From Paenibacillus senegalimassiliensis (GTDB taxonomy: Bacteria > Bacillota > Bacilli > Paenibacillales > Paenibacillaceae), in NCBI RefSeq assembly GCF_001486585.1, contig NZ_LN909046.1, positions 744,001-808,000 of the forward strand: 64,000 bases of DNA, given 5' to 3'. The stretch's first letter is position 1; each line of letters begins with the position of its first letter. Of this stretch, positions 1-8,163 are shown piece by piece. The position numbers were made by a program, and so were the translations under genes. A model generated the notes under the pieces. It saw only the letters and a list, made by a program, of their open reading frames with translations. It was not told the origin of the DNA and did not search any database.

Positions 1-47
1 GAGACGTATAACTTCCCTTCACGGGCGGAGCGGCTAAAAAAGGATGC

Positions 48-320
48 AAAAAAACCCTCAATCCGCACACTACTTGCGTAGTAAGGGACGAGAGTTGTTC
101 GTGGTACCACCCTAATTCGCTGCACCTTTACAGAGGCAGCCTCATTGTCATTGCTGACAGAACGATAACGGAGTTCACCGACTGCGCCTACTAACAAGTT
201 CAACGCAGCTACTCAGGAGCGCTAAAGACATTCGTTTCACTACCGGTTTGCAGCACCACCGGCTCTCTGGGAGTTCCCCGAATGTTTTGTTTCCTTCAAC
301 GTGTTTCATTGGATGTAATT
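48..320 (-). promoter_or_regulatory. T-box riboswitch leader (target gene off the left edge)
   Basis: Read on the minus strand, the conserved T-box AGGGTGGTACCACG lies at 113-100, after a Stem I that carries the AGAGAG bulge and a CCGGT/ACCGG distal helix (about 287-238). It is followed by a terminator stem with an internal ACTAC/GTAGT hairpin, GAGGG and seven T (54-48). T-box leaders read the charging of one tRNA and control synthetase or amino-acid genes. The regulated gene would start left of position 1 on the minus strand, and an SD-like GAAGGGAAG is visible at the edge. I could not assign the specifier codon with confidence. A Ser-type leader before serA is possible from Bacillus gene order but is not shown. 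Confidence 0.9.
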
Positions 321-326
321 TTTCAT

Positions 327-355
327 AATGTAACACGGCCCCGGCAAGGTGTCAA
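327..355 (-). promoter_or_regulatory. Sigma-A promoter of the T-box leader
   Basis: On the minus strand TTGACA (355-350) is followed after 17 nt by TACATT (332-327), placing the transcript start just upstream of Stem I of the T-box. Confidence 0.8.
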
Positions 356-366
356 CACCCACCTGC

Positions 367-428
367 AAAAAAAGGCGGAATCGGCGCTGTGCCGAATTGA
401 CTCTCCGGGCTGCGCTTGAATCCGCCTT
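367..428 (-). terminator. Intrinsic terminator of the 495-1418 gene
   Basis: On the minus strand GGCGGA (426-421 side) pairs with TCCGCC (379-374 side) and is followed by seven T (373-367). It lies directly downstream of the minus-strand gene ending at 495 and upstream of the T-box promoter. Confidence 0.8.
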
Positions 429-494
429 GAATTTTAGTTATGATTCTACTAATGTCGACTTGGGATGACACTTTGTGAACTGCACTTAAGAAGC

Positions 495-1418
495 CTACTC
501 CTCGGTAAAGAACGGAAGCTGAGGGAGCGATTCAGAAGCATAGTAAGCGGTTCTCCATTTTACGAACTCTTGTTCCTTGACAGCTTGGGTTTCTGTGAGA
601 ACTTTCACAATGGAAGCGACAGATTTGAGCTGAAGAGCGTCGGCTTTACTGCTGTCAATCATCTGATCGATCTTCACGGTTAAGTCTTGCGGTAGATAAG
701 AGGCATAAATTTTCTCATTAGTCATCATATCGGTGACTATTTTATTCTTCACCGCAAGGGGGTACTGAGACCACTCCTTAATAGTGAGAGTGTCCTTGTA
801 TGCCAGATTATCCGGTATTTCTTGATTGGTCTTTGCCGTCCACTTCAGGATAGAGGAGTAATACTTCTGCTGTGCTTGCAGACCAAAGCTTTGTGCATTG
901 CTAGTGAACTCATCTGCGGCTAAGGCTTCAATCAGCTCGTTACCTTTTTTGCCCTTGACTGCGGATTTAACTTGACTCGTTCCTTCTTCAAACAATTTCA
1001 AGCTCTTTAAGTAATCGGTTTGCGCTTGTTTTAACAGTGGTGATGAGTCGCTGATGTACTGCCCGGCGATTAGAGCATACTGTGTGCTGGCATTCTCGCT
1101 AATTTGCTTGATGGCATCACTGGCAACGGCGTTCGAGTTGCTGCGGGCCATTTCATCAACCAGGGCAAGATAGTCTTCTTTGAACTGTTGATAAGGTTGG
1201 AACACGACGTAGTAGAAAGTGACCAGGTCTTGTTGCTGATAAGATAATGCCGTCTCTTGTCCGGGTGGAATTTCCTTAAGGTATGCGTACCGGGCTTCCG
1301 TCTTCTCAATTCCGATATTAAGACCGAAGTAAAAAGTACCGAATGAGATAATAAGCGTTAACAAAAAGCCGAGGACAAACATCATTTCAAATTTGGAATT
1401 GCTTTTTCGGATCATCAT
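495..1418 (-). CDS. Membrane-anchored protein of unknown function
   Basis: A 307-residue protein with one N-terminal hydrophobic segment (about residues 12-34, rich in Phe, Leu and Ile) after a short basic start, then a long polar, probably helical, Gln/Lys/Ser-rich extracellular or periplasm-facing part with no Cys. AAGGAG lies six bases before the first ATG at 1418, and a second ATG follows at once. It stands alone on the minus strand with its own terminator, divergent from the CPBP gene. I do not recognise the family. The single anchor and helical body would fit a surface or envelope protein, but no function is shown. Confidence 0.75.
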   Translation of the reverse strand: MMIRKSNSKFEMMFVLGFLLTLIISFGTFYFGLNIGIEKTEARYAYLKEIPPGQETALSYQQQDLVTFYYVVFQPYQQFKEDYLALVDEMARSNSNAVASDAIKQISENASTQYALIAGQYISDSSPLLKQAQTDYLKSLKLFEEGTSQVKSAVKGKKGNELIEALAADEFTSNAQSFGLQAQQKYYSSILKWTAKTNQEIPDNLAYKDTLTIKEWSQYPLAVKNKIVTDMMTNEKIYASYLPQDLTVKIDQMIDSSKADALQLKSVASIVKVLTETQAVKEQEFVKWRTAYYASESLPQLPFFTEE

Positions 1419-1480
1419 TTATGCTCCTTACTATTTTTATTTGTATTTGCATGAGCTAGAATAATAATAAAGGACAGGGT

Positions 1481-2086
1481 TTGACAAAAACTATGAAAAA
1501 ATTCAATCTAAGGGACATAAAAATAAAAAAAGTCGACCCGAGTCAGCTTAATGACCGTATGTTACTTATTAATTTGTATCTGACACAAGGACTTACTCTA
1601 TTTATCGGTTTAATCATTTTGTTTTTTCAGAAGAGAAACCCCGTTTCTCTGTTAAATTGGCCCGAAAATGTGAACTTTTTGTATTGGGGTGTCGGTTTGG
1701 CTATTATTATGTTCGTAGCCGACATGGTATTGTCACATTTCGGCACTGAAGATAGCATGGATGATGGTGGAATTAATGAAATGTTATTTCGTGGAAGACC
1801 GATCTGGCATATTGTAGTTATCGCGGCCATAGTTGCTGTTTGCGAGGAGTTGTTGTTTAGAGGAGCAATCCAGCATGGCATTGGGCCTTACTGGACAAGT
1901 ATCCTGTTCGCTGTCATCCATGTCCGTTACCTGAAGCATTGGCTTCCGACGGCGTGGGTATTTGCCAGTAGCTATGGATTGGGTTTCATTTATATACATA
2001 CAGGCACGCTGTGGGCACCTATTTTATGTCATTTCCTAATTGATCTGGTGTCGGGTTTAGTGATTAAGTTTCGGAGGGAGTCATGA
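1481..2086 (+). CDS. CPBP family intramembrane metalloprotease (YpbD-like)
   Basis: A 201-residue polytopic membrane protein with the three CPBP (Abi/CAAX protease) signatures in order: CEELLFRG near residue 121 (the EExxxR motif), FAVIH near 143 and HFLID near 184, which supply the metal-binding Glu and His residues. Members cleave prenylated or other membrane peptides or serve as protective membrane proteins; the substrate here is unknown. The position beside mecA and prsW matches ypbD of B. subtilis. Start: TTG at 1481 after AAAGGA; an ATG at 1493 is an alternative. It overlaps the next gene by 4 nt, so the two are probably translated together. Confidence 0.85.
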   Translation: MTKTMKKFNLRDIKIKKVDPSQLNDRMLLINLYLTQGLTLFIGLIILFFQKRNPVSLLNWPENVNFLYWGVGLAIIMFVADMVLSHFGTEDSMDDGGINEMLFRGRPIWHIVVIAAIVAVCEELLFRGAIQHGIGPYWTSILFAVIHVRYLKHWLPTAWVFASSYGLGFIYIHTGTLWAPILCHFLIDLVSGLVIKFRRES

Positions 2087-2376
2087 ACGAACGTTTAAGT
2101 CGAATGGACCGATATGGTCAGCGCAAGAGAATGAAGCCGCAGCGAGGTGGCAAATCAAAATCTTTGCCCGCTCATTTGCCAGATTTGGAAGAGTTCGAAC
2201 CTGAGGTTATGGATGTAGAGAAAATGCCGACGCGAAAGGAATTGTTCCCTTCGCAGCGGCTCAAGTGGACACGTTGGTTTTACAACTCGCTATTGTACAT
2301 TTTCGTTATCATTTTAATTTATTTGTTGTGGTGGGGAGTCAGCGATTCTCCGTGGGGCGACAAGTACGGGCTTTGA
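2083..2376 (+). CDS. Small membrane protein of unknown function
   Basis: A 97-residue protein with a very basic N-terminal third (several Arg/Lys, residues 4-27), an acidic middle (about 34-47) and one hydrophobic C-terminal segment (about 68-87), ending in a short tail. It starts at an ATG inside the stop of the CPBP gene (ATGA overlap) behind GGAGGGAG, so it is co-translated with it. The family is not recognised. The cytosolic basic tail with a single membrane anchor suggests a partner or regulator of the protease, but that is only context. Confidence 0.75.
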   Translation: MNERLSRMDRYGQRKRMKPQRGGKSKSLPAHLPDLEEFEPEVMDVEKMPTRKELFPSQRLKWTRWFYNSLLYIFVIILIYLLWWGVSDSPWGDKYGL

Positions 2377-2377
2377 T

Positions 2378-3247
2378 TCAGGAATCCGTCTCGGATGGGG
2401 CAGGGCCAACGCTGCGTGGGTCAACGAACTCATAGCCCTTCTGCTCAAGCTTGGTCAACAATTCATCCAGCGCATCCACTGTCCAGGGAAGCTCATGCAT
2501 CAGGATGTTGCTGCCGTCATGTAGTTGCTCCAGAACATTTGCGATTACGGCATCGGGTTTATTCTTATTCTTGCTATCCCAGTCCAGCGAACCGTTGGAC
2601 CAGGTCATATAGATCAGGTCGTTGTCCTCTGCGATCTGATGGGTCATGGTGTTACCGGACCCGAAGGGCGGGCGGAAGAAGCGGGGAGCTTCACCGGTCG
2701 TCTCTTTTACAATCGTTTGAACGTCCTCAATTTGCTCACGCATCTCGTCATTGCTGGCTTTCTTCAGGTCAATATGGTCCCAACTATGATTCCCAATGAT
2801 TTGGTTGCGTTCTGCAATCCGTTGAAGCAGTTCCGGGTGCGCCTTCACCCGGTAACCATTGACAAAGAAGATGGCTTTAGCCTCGTGCTTGTCCAGTGTA
2901 TCAATCAGACCATCGATCATTTCCTTCTCTTTGGGTCCGTCGTCGAAGGTTAACAGCACAACTTGCTTGTTGGTAATCTCTTCATTAGGGACTACGCGGT
3001 AGGCTTTATTAATATGATACAGCAGCTCCGGCAGAGCCTCCTCCTCCATATTGGCGCTGCCCGAGTTCTCCTCCTGAGAATTCGCAGAAGGGATCGTATC
3101 AGTTGCATTCTGGTTAGTCTGGGTGGAAGCCGGCGCTGGCGGTTCAGGTGTAGCTTCCCCTGTGGGGGCGGTGGGCTGGCTGCACGAAGCAAGAACCAGG
3201 CCAAGGGCAATTATAAGCAGAAGCTTTTTGTATAACAATGGGGTCAA
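2378..3247 (-). CDS. Polysaccharide deacetylase lipoprotein (NodB domain)
   Basis: A 289-residue lipoprotein: basic start, hydrophobic stretch and lipobox LASC with the lipidated Cys near residue 22, then a Pro/Thr/Asn-rich linker (25-65) and a carbohydrate esterase 4 domain (about 95-275). Motifs seen are TFDDGP, HSWDH (metal His pair), RPPFG and a last motif LMHE in place of the usual LLHD. The family removes N-acetyl groups from peptidoglycan or other glycans at the cell surface. Start TTG 3247, with AGGAAAG upstream. The stop is 1 nt from the end of the convergent small gene. The catalytic core looks intact; the Asp-to-Glu change in the last motif is uncommon. Confidence 0.88.
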   Translation of the reverse strand: MTPLLYKKLLLIIALGLVLASCSQPTAPTGEATPEPPAPASTQTNQNATDTIPSANSQEENSGSANMEEEALPELLYHINKAYRVVPNEEITNKQVVLLTFDDGPKEKEMIDGLIDTLDKHEAKAIFFVNGYRVKAHPELLQRIAERNQIIGNHSWDHIDLKKASNDEMREQIEDVQTIVKETTGEAPRFFRPPFGSGNTMTHQIAEDNDLIYMTWSNGSLDWDSKNKNKPDAVIANVLEQLHDGSNILMHELPWTVDALDELLTKLEQKGYEFVDPRSVGPAPSETDS

Positions 3248-3334
3248 CTCGCTTTCCTGTATTTATGCCGCATGAGTTTGCTGCAAGAGGTGAACACTAC
3301 AGATGATTTTAACATATCCAAGGAGGGCGTTTGC

Positions 3335-3700
3335 GTGAAATCTTCCTCATTTTTAGGCGGTGTGCTGGTGGGTGCTTTTGCGACAATGTGGGCTTCCAAA
3401 AGGAAGCGCGGGTTGATGTCGGCCATGGGGGGAGCCGGTAGTATGCTGAAATTTGCCGGACTGTCCTCGGCTAAAAGCCATGGTTGTGCGACGGATACGG
3501 CTAAGACGGATCAACACTTGGCATCTGGTGGGGCTGAAAATGCCCGGGTGTATCCCAGTCCAGGCTCCACAGCGGACTCGCATCATTCGAAGGAATACGA
3601 TATGAAGCAACTGCTTCAATTCATTAAGAGCGATGCCAATGTGCGGCGCGAGGTTGAAGCGATTCTCAAGGAAACTCATACCGTAATTCCCGGTCTGTAA
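3335..3700 (+). CDS. Small protein with N-terminal membrane segment, unknown
   Basis: A 121-residue protein if it starts at GTG 3335, which has AAGGAGGGC at ideal distance; the longer open frame from 3272 has no such site. Residues 5-20 are Gly/Val/Ala-rich and hydrophobic (a possible anchor), followed by KRKR, a variable Ser/Gly-rich middle and a charged helical C-terminus. A hairpin terminator follows directly. The family is not recognised; no motif suggests a reaction. Confidence 0.65.
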   Translation: MKSSSFLGGVLVGAFATMWASKRKRGLMSAMGGAGSMLKFAGLSSAKSHGCATDTAKTDQHLASGGAENARVYPSPGSTADSHHSKEYDMKQLLQFIKSDANVRREVEAILKETHTVIPGL

Positions 3701-3723
3701 ACGGGTACAAAAAGACGAGGATC

Positions 3724-3772
3724 AGAATCATTTTTTACTCCCTTCAGGGCAGTGGAAAATGATTCTTTTCTG
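3724..3772 (+). terminator. Intrinsic terminator
   Basis: AGAATCATTTT (from 3724) pairs with AAAATGATTCT (to 3766), followed by TTTC and TTT. It ends the 3335-3700 gene. Confidence 0.75.
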
Positions 3773-3866
3773 TCTATTTTATTTACGTGCAATTAGGGGG
3801 AATAAATGATAACATACATACAAAGAACCATTTCCATCACACATTACAGCAGGTTTCATAATCTGT

Positions 3867-3872
3867 TATAAT
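3867..3872 (+). promoter_or_regulatory. -10 element of mecA
   Basis: TATAAT at 3867-3872, about 29 nt before the mecA start, with a poor -35 (TTACAG) 17 nt upstream. GAGGAGGAT serves as the ribosome site. Confidence 0.5.
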
Positions 3873-3900
3873 ACGGTATAGAGAGAGGAGGATCCTGTAT

Positions 3901-4521
3901 ATGAAGATAGAAAGACTTGGCCAGGATAAGGTACGGATTTTCCTCACGTTTGACGATTTAAGCGAACGCGGTATTCAGAAAGAGGACATGTGGCAGGAAA
4001 TTCCTAAGGTCCATGATTTGTTCACTGAAATGATGGATCAGGCTTACAATGAAGTGGGCTTTGATGCCACCGGGCCTCTGGCCGTTGAAGTGTTCGCCCT
4101 CCCCGCTCAGGGAATGGTCGTCATCGTAACGCGCGGGAAGTACGATCACCATCACCATGGTGTCGGATCGCCCTATGAGGATGAGCTGCCGGAAGAAGTT
4201 TACGAGATGGAAGTTACGCTGGAGCAAAGCGATACCATTCTTTATTCCTTTAAAGATTTCGAGAATTTGATTGAGGCGGCACATGTGTTGCGGCCGATGC
4301 TCCAAAACGCCGGCAGACTGTATAAATATAATGGGAAATGGATTCTTCAACTGGAGCCGGAGGAATTGGAGGAAGGCAAGCATCCTGCATTGATTGCAGT
4401 GTTGGCCGAATTCGGTGAGGCGACCTCTGTCACCACAGCTATGCTTGAGGAGTACGGTAATCTGGTGATGGCCGAGAATGCGATTGAGACCATTTGCGGC
4501 TATTTCAAACGTCAAGACTAA
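3901..4521 (+). CDS. mecA: MecA/YpbH family adaptor for ClpC
   Basis: A 206-residue member of the MecA family, which delivers substrates such as ComK or aggregated proteins to the ClpC-ClpP protease. The start MKIERLGQDKVRIFLT is the typical N-terminal substrate-binding domain (about 1-80); a His/Gly-rich linker (HHHH near 81-84) leads to the C-terminal ClpC-binding domain (about 110-205), rich in Asp/Glu and ending in GYF. The place next to prsW and the CPBP gene matches ypbH of B. subtilis, so the exact paralogue (MecA or YpbH) is uncertain. ATG 3901 has a strong GAGGAGGA site. Confidence 0.88.
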   Translation: MKIERLGQDKVRIFLTFDDLSERGIQKEDMWQEIPKVHDLFTEMMDQAYNEVGFDATGPLAVEVFALPAQGMVVIVTRGKYDHHHHGVGSPYEDELPEEVYEMEVTLEQSDTILYSFKDFENLIEAAHVLRPMLQNAGRLYKYNGKWILQLEPEELEEGKHPALIAVLAEFGEATSVTTAMLEEYGNLVMAENAIETICGYFKRQD

Positions 4522-4603
4522 CCTCGTGCTCCAAGAAGTGGCGCGAGTCTGATAGGGAAGAGAAACGTGGAACGGCAAGCGGGTCAATAAGGGGGGATAA
4601 CCG

Positions 4604-5293
4604 TTGCTCTTTTTCTCAATTGCAAGCGCAGCGGTAGCTCCCGGTATTGCTCTGCTTACGTATTTTTATCTCAAGGACAAGTATGATGCTGAACCCTTGC
4701 ATATGGTCATCAAGGTGTTCCTGCTGGGATTCTTGATTGTTTTGCCGGTCATGATCTTTCAGCGTGGTTTAACCTTATGGCTCGGTGACGGTTCGCTGGT
4801 TACGGCCTTTGGGATTTCGGCGGGCGTGGAGGAAACGCTCAAATGGTTTGTATTATTCCATATGATCTATAATCACACGGAGTTTGACGAGCCTTATGAC
4901 GGCATTCTGTATGCAACAGCGATTTCACTGGGGTTCGCTACGGTGGAGAACGTGCTTTATGCCTTCGCCAGCCAGGCTTCCATCGGAACGATGATGGTTC
5001 GCGCCTTGCTCCCTGTTTCCGGCCATGCCATGTTTGGTGTGATGATGGGGTATTACCTGGGGCGGGCTAAATTCTCTACCGGTTGGGTAAGCCGGAAGTT
5101 TATCTGGTTTTCGTTGTTATTCCCCTGGTTCTGGCATGGTGTCTACGACTGGTTCTTGAACAATGTTTCGCAATACTGGATATGGTTCATCGTTCCGCTG
5201 ATGGCATTTTTCTGGTATGGAGGTCTGGGCAAGATGTATCGGGCCAACAAGCGTTCCCCGTTCCGGTTAACTGGAGCGAAGGGGCAGGACTAA
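4604..5293 (+). CDS. prsW: PrsW family glutamic-type intramembrane protease
   Basis: A 229-residue polytopic membrane protein with about eight hydrophobic segments and the PrsW active-site motifs: VEETLKWF (EExxK, about residue 76), FATVEN, SGHAMFG and FWHGVYDWF. PrsW makes the first cut in anti-sigma factor RsiW in B. subtilis, activating SigW. A zinc anti-sigma factor is encoded in this window at 43.6 kb, but no link is shown. Start: TTG at 4604 behind AAGGGGGG. Gene order mecA-prsW-ypeB matches the ypbH-ypdC-ypeB region of Bacillus. Confidence 0.9.
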   Translation: MLFFSIASAAVAPGIALLTYFYLKDKYDAEPLHMVIKVFLLGFLIVLPVMIFQRGLTLWLGDGSLVTAFGISAGVEETLKWFVLFHMIYNHTEFDEPYDGILYATAISLGFATVENVLYAFASQASIGTMMVRALLPVSGHAMFGVMMGYYLGRAKFSTGWVSRKFIWFSLLFPWFWHGVYDWFLNNVSQYWIWFIVPLMAFFWYGGLGKMYRANKRSPFRLTGAKGQD

Positions 5294-5375
5294 TTTAGGT
5301 AAAAATAGGGCATCCTGATTCCAATATTAGGCGGCGGTTATCGTTGCTGGAAGTTGGGAAAGGGGTGCCTTTTTC

Positions 5376-5549
5376 GTGCGTGTCAAAGTAAAGATTACGT
5401 GCAAATACTGTGGCGAGCATTTTATATTGAGGGGCAACAAGCAGAACGGACGAATCGAGACCGGGTTCAAGCAGTGCCTGTGCAACAATCGTGAGCACTT
5501 CAAAATCGAAGAGGACGTGCATAAACTTCCTTCCTTCATGTCAAACTAA
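5376..5549 (+). CDS. 57-residue Cys-rich small protein
   Basis: An open frame of 57 codons starting with GTG 5376 (AAAGGGGTG upstream) and ending at TAA 5549. It is basic and has two Cys pairs, C9-x2-C12 and C34-x-C36, with His 15 and His 41, a pattern that could bind zinc. It fills the gap between prsW and ypeB, where B. subtilis has sleB. Antisense open frames here look like shadows. I do not know the family; the coding call rests on start signal, Cys spacing and the snug fit between neighbours. Confidence 0.6.
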   Translation: MRVKVKITCKYCGEHFILRGNKQNGRIETGFKQCLCNNREHFKIEEDVHKLPSFMSN

Positions 5550-5587
5550 GCCCAATCTAGTTGAAGAAGGGAGAGTGCTTCTAGCCG

Positions 5588-6949
5588 ATGTATAAAAGAT
5601 TGAGTGCCATTCTTTTTCCGGTGACGGCGCTTTTGCTGATCGGTTCCCTTGTTTGGGGTTATCAGGAGAACCAGGAGAAAAATGCGATTCTGATCAAGGC
5701 GGAAAATCAATATCAGCGTGCGTTCCATGACTTGTCCTATCATGTGGACAAGCTGCATAGCGAGCTTGGGACTACGCTAGCGTTAAACGCGGCTTCGACC
5801 GGATCGCAGCGCAAAGGTCTTGTCAACGTGTGGCGGATTACGAGTGAAGCGCAAAACGAAATTAACCAGCTTCCATTGACTTTGCTACCGTTCAATAAAA
5901 CGGAGGAGTTCCTGTCGAGAATTGCCAAATTTTCGTATCAGACGGCGATCCGAGACTTGACCAAACAGCCCTTGAGCGATAATGAAATGAAAAACCTGCA
6001 AGAGCTTTACAAAAATTCAGCGGAGATTTCCAAGGATTTAGTTGAGGTGCAGGATAAGGTCATTTCTAATCGGCTACGCTGGATGGATGTTGAAACGGCG
6101 CTCGTCAGCCAGAAGGAGCCCAATGATAACACCATCATTGACGGGTTCAAGACCGTTGACAAGAAGGTGGGTGAATATCCTGAGTTGGATTGGGGGCCTT
6201 CCATCTCCAGCATGTATAACAAGCGTTCCGTCAAGAAGCTTGGCGGCCAGCCCATCACGACAGAGGATATCAAGAAGAAGGCAGCAGCATTTGTTGGATC
6301 TAAGGGTGCAGCCAATATTGAAGTGATTGAGAACGGAAAAGGAACGGAATGGGCTTCTTATACAGCAAATGTGCAGAATAAAGGGAAAGGGGAGTCATGG
6401 AGTCTTGATTTTACCCGAAACGGCGGGCATTTGATCTCCTACTCCTACAATCGCGAGGTCGGAAAAAAAGCGGTGGACGCAAATAAGGCCAGAGCCCAGG
6501 CGGACAAGTTTTTAGCGGATAAGGGTTATAAGGGATTGACGGCCGTTTCCTTCGATGAGTTCGATAATGAGGGGAACTTTACGTATGTCACCAAGCAAGG
6601 AGAGGTGCTGATTTATCCCGAGAAAGTTACCTTGCGAGTCGCCTTGGATAACGGTGAGGTAACCGGCATGCAAGCCAGCGATTACGTTTACGAGCGAGAG
6701 AACCAAAATGAGGCGGGCAAGCCCAAGCTCACGGTGCAGGAAGCCCGTAAATTTCTGAATAGCCAGTACAAAGAAAAATACCAACGGCTGGCCTTGATTG
6801 AAAATGAACAGTCGGAGAAAGTATTAACGTATGAATTCGGCGGCTCGGTCAACGGGTCACAGTACCGGATTTACATTAATGCCGATAACGGGAATGAAGA
6901 GATTGTGGAGGAGATCAGAGCGGGCAAGGAAGAAGCTATCCAATCCTGA
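5588..6949 (+). CDS. ypeB: Spore germination protein YpeB
   Basis: A 453-residue protein (B. subtilis YpeB is about 450) with an N-terminal membrane segment (about 5-25), a helical middle and C-terminal PepSY-like repeats (about 225-440; for example the segments beginning at ITTEDIKKKA and TVQEARKF). YpeB sits in the spore inner membrane, and is needed to place and protect the cortex-lytic enzyme SleB. Unlike in Bacillus, sleB is not the neighbour here. ATG 5588 has only a distant GGGAG. An intrinsic terminator follows. Confidence 0.92.
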   Translation: MYKRLSAILFPVTALLLIGSLVWGYQENQEKNAILIKAENQYQRAFHDLSYHVDKLHSELGTTLALNAASTGSQRKGLVNVWRITSEAQNEINQLPLTLLPFNKTEEFLSRIAKFSYQTAIRDLTKQPLSDNEMKNLQELYKNSAEISKDLVEVQDKVISNRLRWMDVETALVSQKEPNDNTIIDGFKTVDKKVGEYPELDWGPSISSMYNKRSVKKLGGQPITTEDIKKKAAAFVGSKGAANIEVIENGKGTEWASYTANVQNKGKGESWSLDFTRNGGHLISYSYNREVGKKAVDANKARAQADKFLADKGYKGLTAVSFDEFDNEGNFTYVTKQGEVLIYPEKVTLRVALDNGEVTGMQASDYVYERENQNEAGKPKLTVQEARKFLNSQYKEKYQRLALIENEQSEKVLTYEFGGSVNGSQYRIYINADNGNEEIVEEIRAGKEEAIQS

Positions 6950-6966
6950 CACTCCTGATAACAATG

Positions 6967-7006
6967 AAGAATGCTCTCGGTCTGCTTAGCCGGGGCATTC
7001 TTTTTT
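6967..7006 (+). terminator. Intrinsic terminator of ypeB
   Basis: AAGAATGC (6967-6974) pairs with GCATTCTT (6995-7002), followed by a T run to 7006. Confidence 0.85.
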
Positions 7007-7056
7007 GCGTGAAAAAGCTTAACAATATTCGCGAACTTGGAGGCCTTGAGCCGTGC

Positions 7057-7062
7057 TATAAT
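7057..7062 (+). promoter_or_regulatory. Extended -10 promoter of the PilZ gene
   Basis: TGC plus TATAAT at 7057-7062; no good -35. It lies inside the longest open frame of the next gene, which supports a start further downstream (7109). Confidence 0.5.
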
Positions 7063-7108
7063 CAGGGAAAAGGTGGCATGCCTTAATAAAACTCAGGTGG
7101 TGGGTAGT

Positions 7109-7762
7109 TTGTTTCCAAAAGTGAACGACCTGGTGCACATCAGGTCCGTATCCCAGGATAATGGAGATGCGGATAAAGCCGGAAAATCCCGGATTGCCGA
7201 TGTGGAGGATGAAGCGTTCCTGATAGAAATGCCGATTGAAATCGGAAGCGGACGGATGAGAAAGCCCGGCATCGGGGAAGAGCTATCGATATCCTTTACT
7301 ACGGAATCGGGACTCAGATATTTTAATACATATGTTTTGGGTTTTGCCGAGGACGGCATCCCGTTGGTCAGAATACAGCGGCCAGAGCAGGCCGCCATTA
7401 CGAAGGTGCAGCGGCGCAATTACTTGCGTGTGGCCGCGGAACTTGAACTCGCGATAGAGTTAAGGGATGAGACACGCTTCGTGACCTATACAGAGGATGT
7501 TGGCGGGGGAGGTGTCTCCTTCAAATGTGACAGTTTCTATCCGATCTCTGAGGGAGATCGGATGTTCTGCTGGCTGCGTGTGCCTTTTAAGAATGGATTG
7601 ATTGATAATGTCCCTTTTGATGCCGAGGTAGTTCGTACCAAGCAACTGGATAATGGCCGTATCGTGGCTATGCTTAGCTTTATTACAATTCTGGATACGG
7701 AACGCCAGAAGCTGGTTCGCTTTAGCTTCGAGAGGCAACGGCTTAATATGAAGGACAATTGA
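7109..7762 (+). CDS. Flagellar brake / YcgR-like PilZ domain protein (YpfA)
   Basis: A 217-residue protein starting with TTG 7109 behind AGGTGGTGGG; the open frame continues upstream but would include the promoter. N-terminal YcgR-type domain (about 5-85), then a PilZ domain (about 90-210) with the c-di-GMP-binding arginine motif in QRRNYLRV and a second motif DVGGGG, in which the usual Ser of D/NxSxxG is Gly. Family members bind cyclic di-GMP and slow or stop the flagellar motor; B. subtilis YpfA (DgrA) lies at the same place, two genes before cmk. The altered Ser may weaken ligand binding. Confidence 0.85.
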   Translation: MFPKVNDLVHIRSVSQDNGDADKAGKSRIADVEDEAFLIEMPIEIGSGRMRKPGIGEELSISFTTESGLRYFNTYVLGFAEDGIPLVRIQRPEQAAITKVQRRNYLRVAAELELAIELRDETRFVTYTEDVGGGGVSFKCDSFYPISEGDRMFCWLRVPFKNGLIDNVPFDAEVVRTKQLDNGRIVAMLSFITILDTERQKLVRFSFERQRLNMKDN

Positions 7763-7849
7763 TTGCCCGAAAGAGTCCGGTTCCTGCTGCTCATAATTGG
7801 ATAAGCTATAGTTATATGGCAGACAAGTTCTGAGCTAGGAGGGATGAAG

Positions 7850-8077
7850 GTGAAAAATGCTGACGATATCAAGGATGCCGAGGCATTTACCGGATTATTT
7901 TTGCAATTTTCAGATGGGATAGAGAAATGGCTGAGACGATTGGTTCTGGTATTGCTTATAGGACTTTGCTTGTTCCAGGGGCTATTGCGCATTCCGGCAC
8001 TACGTTATTATCTCGCTTCGGCAGATCGATATGAGGGGGTGCCCATCCTCAGGGATGCAAGCCAAGAAAGCAATTAA
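7850..8077 (+). CDS. Small membrane protein (YpfB-like, DUF5359)
   Basis: A 75-residue protein with one hydrophobic segment (about 30-47) and a short charged tail. GTG 7850 is six bases from AGGAGGG and is preferred to ATG 7844, which touches the site. Its place between the PilZ gene and cmk matches ypfB in B. subtilis; the family assignment rests on size and position. Function unknown. Confidence 0.65.
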   Translation: MKNADDIKDAEAFTGLFLQFSDGIEKWLRRLVLVLLIGLCLFQGLLRIPALRYYLASADRYEGVPILRDASQESN

Positions 8078-8104
8078 GCTTTGGAATATCCAATATTGAT
8101 TCTT

Positions 8105-8133
8105 TTGCATCCCTCTATGTTATGTGGTATAAT
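8105..8133 (+). promoter_or_regulatory. Sigma-A promoter of cmk
   Basis: TTGCAT (8105-8110), 17 nt spacer, TATAAT (8128-8133). The transcript should begin near 8140. Confidence 0.8.
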
Positions 8134-8142
8134 TTTCACGTC

Positions 8143-8163
8143 GCAGGCAATGCCTGCTTTTTT
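8143..8163 (+). terminator. Hairpin with T run at the very start of the cmk transcript
   Basis: GCAGGC (8143-8148), loop AAT, GCCTGC (8152-8157), then six T. It looks like a terminator for the upstream small gene but lies only a few nt after the predicted cmk start site, so it could also be a 5' stabilising hairpin. The mtrB terminator at 19324 has the same stem. Confidence 0.55.

Noticed and set aside
160..290. Specifier codon of the T-box (AGC, ACG or other triplets considered)
   Set aside because: Stem I could not be folded by eye with enough certainty to name the amino acid.
7037..7108. Upstream extension of the PilZ gene frame
   Set aside because: It includes a TATAAT element and lacks a ribosome site; TTG 7109 is better placed.
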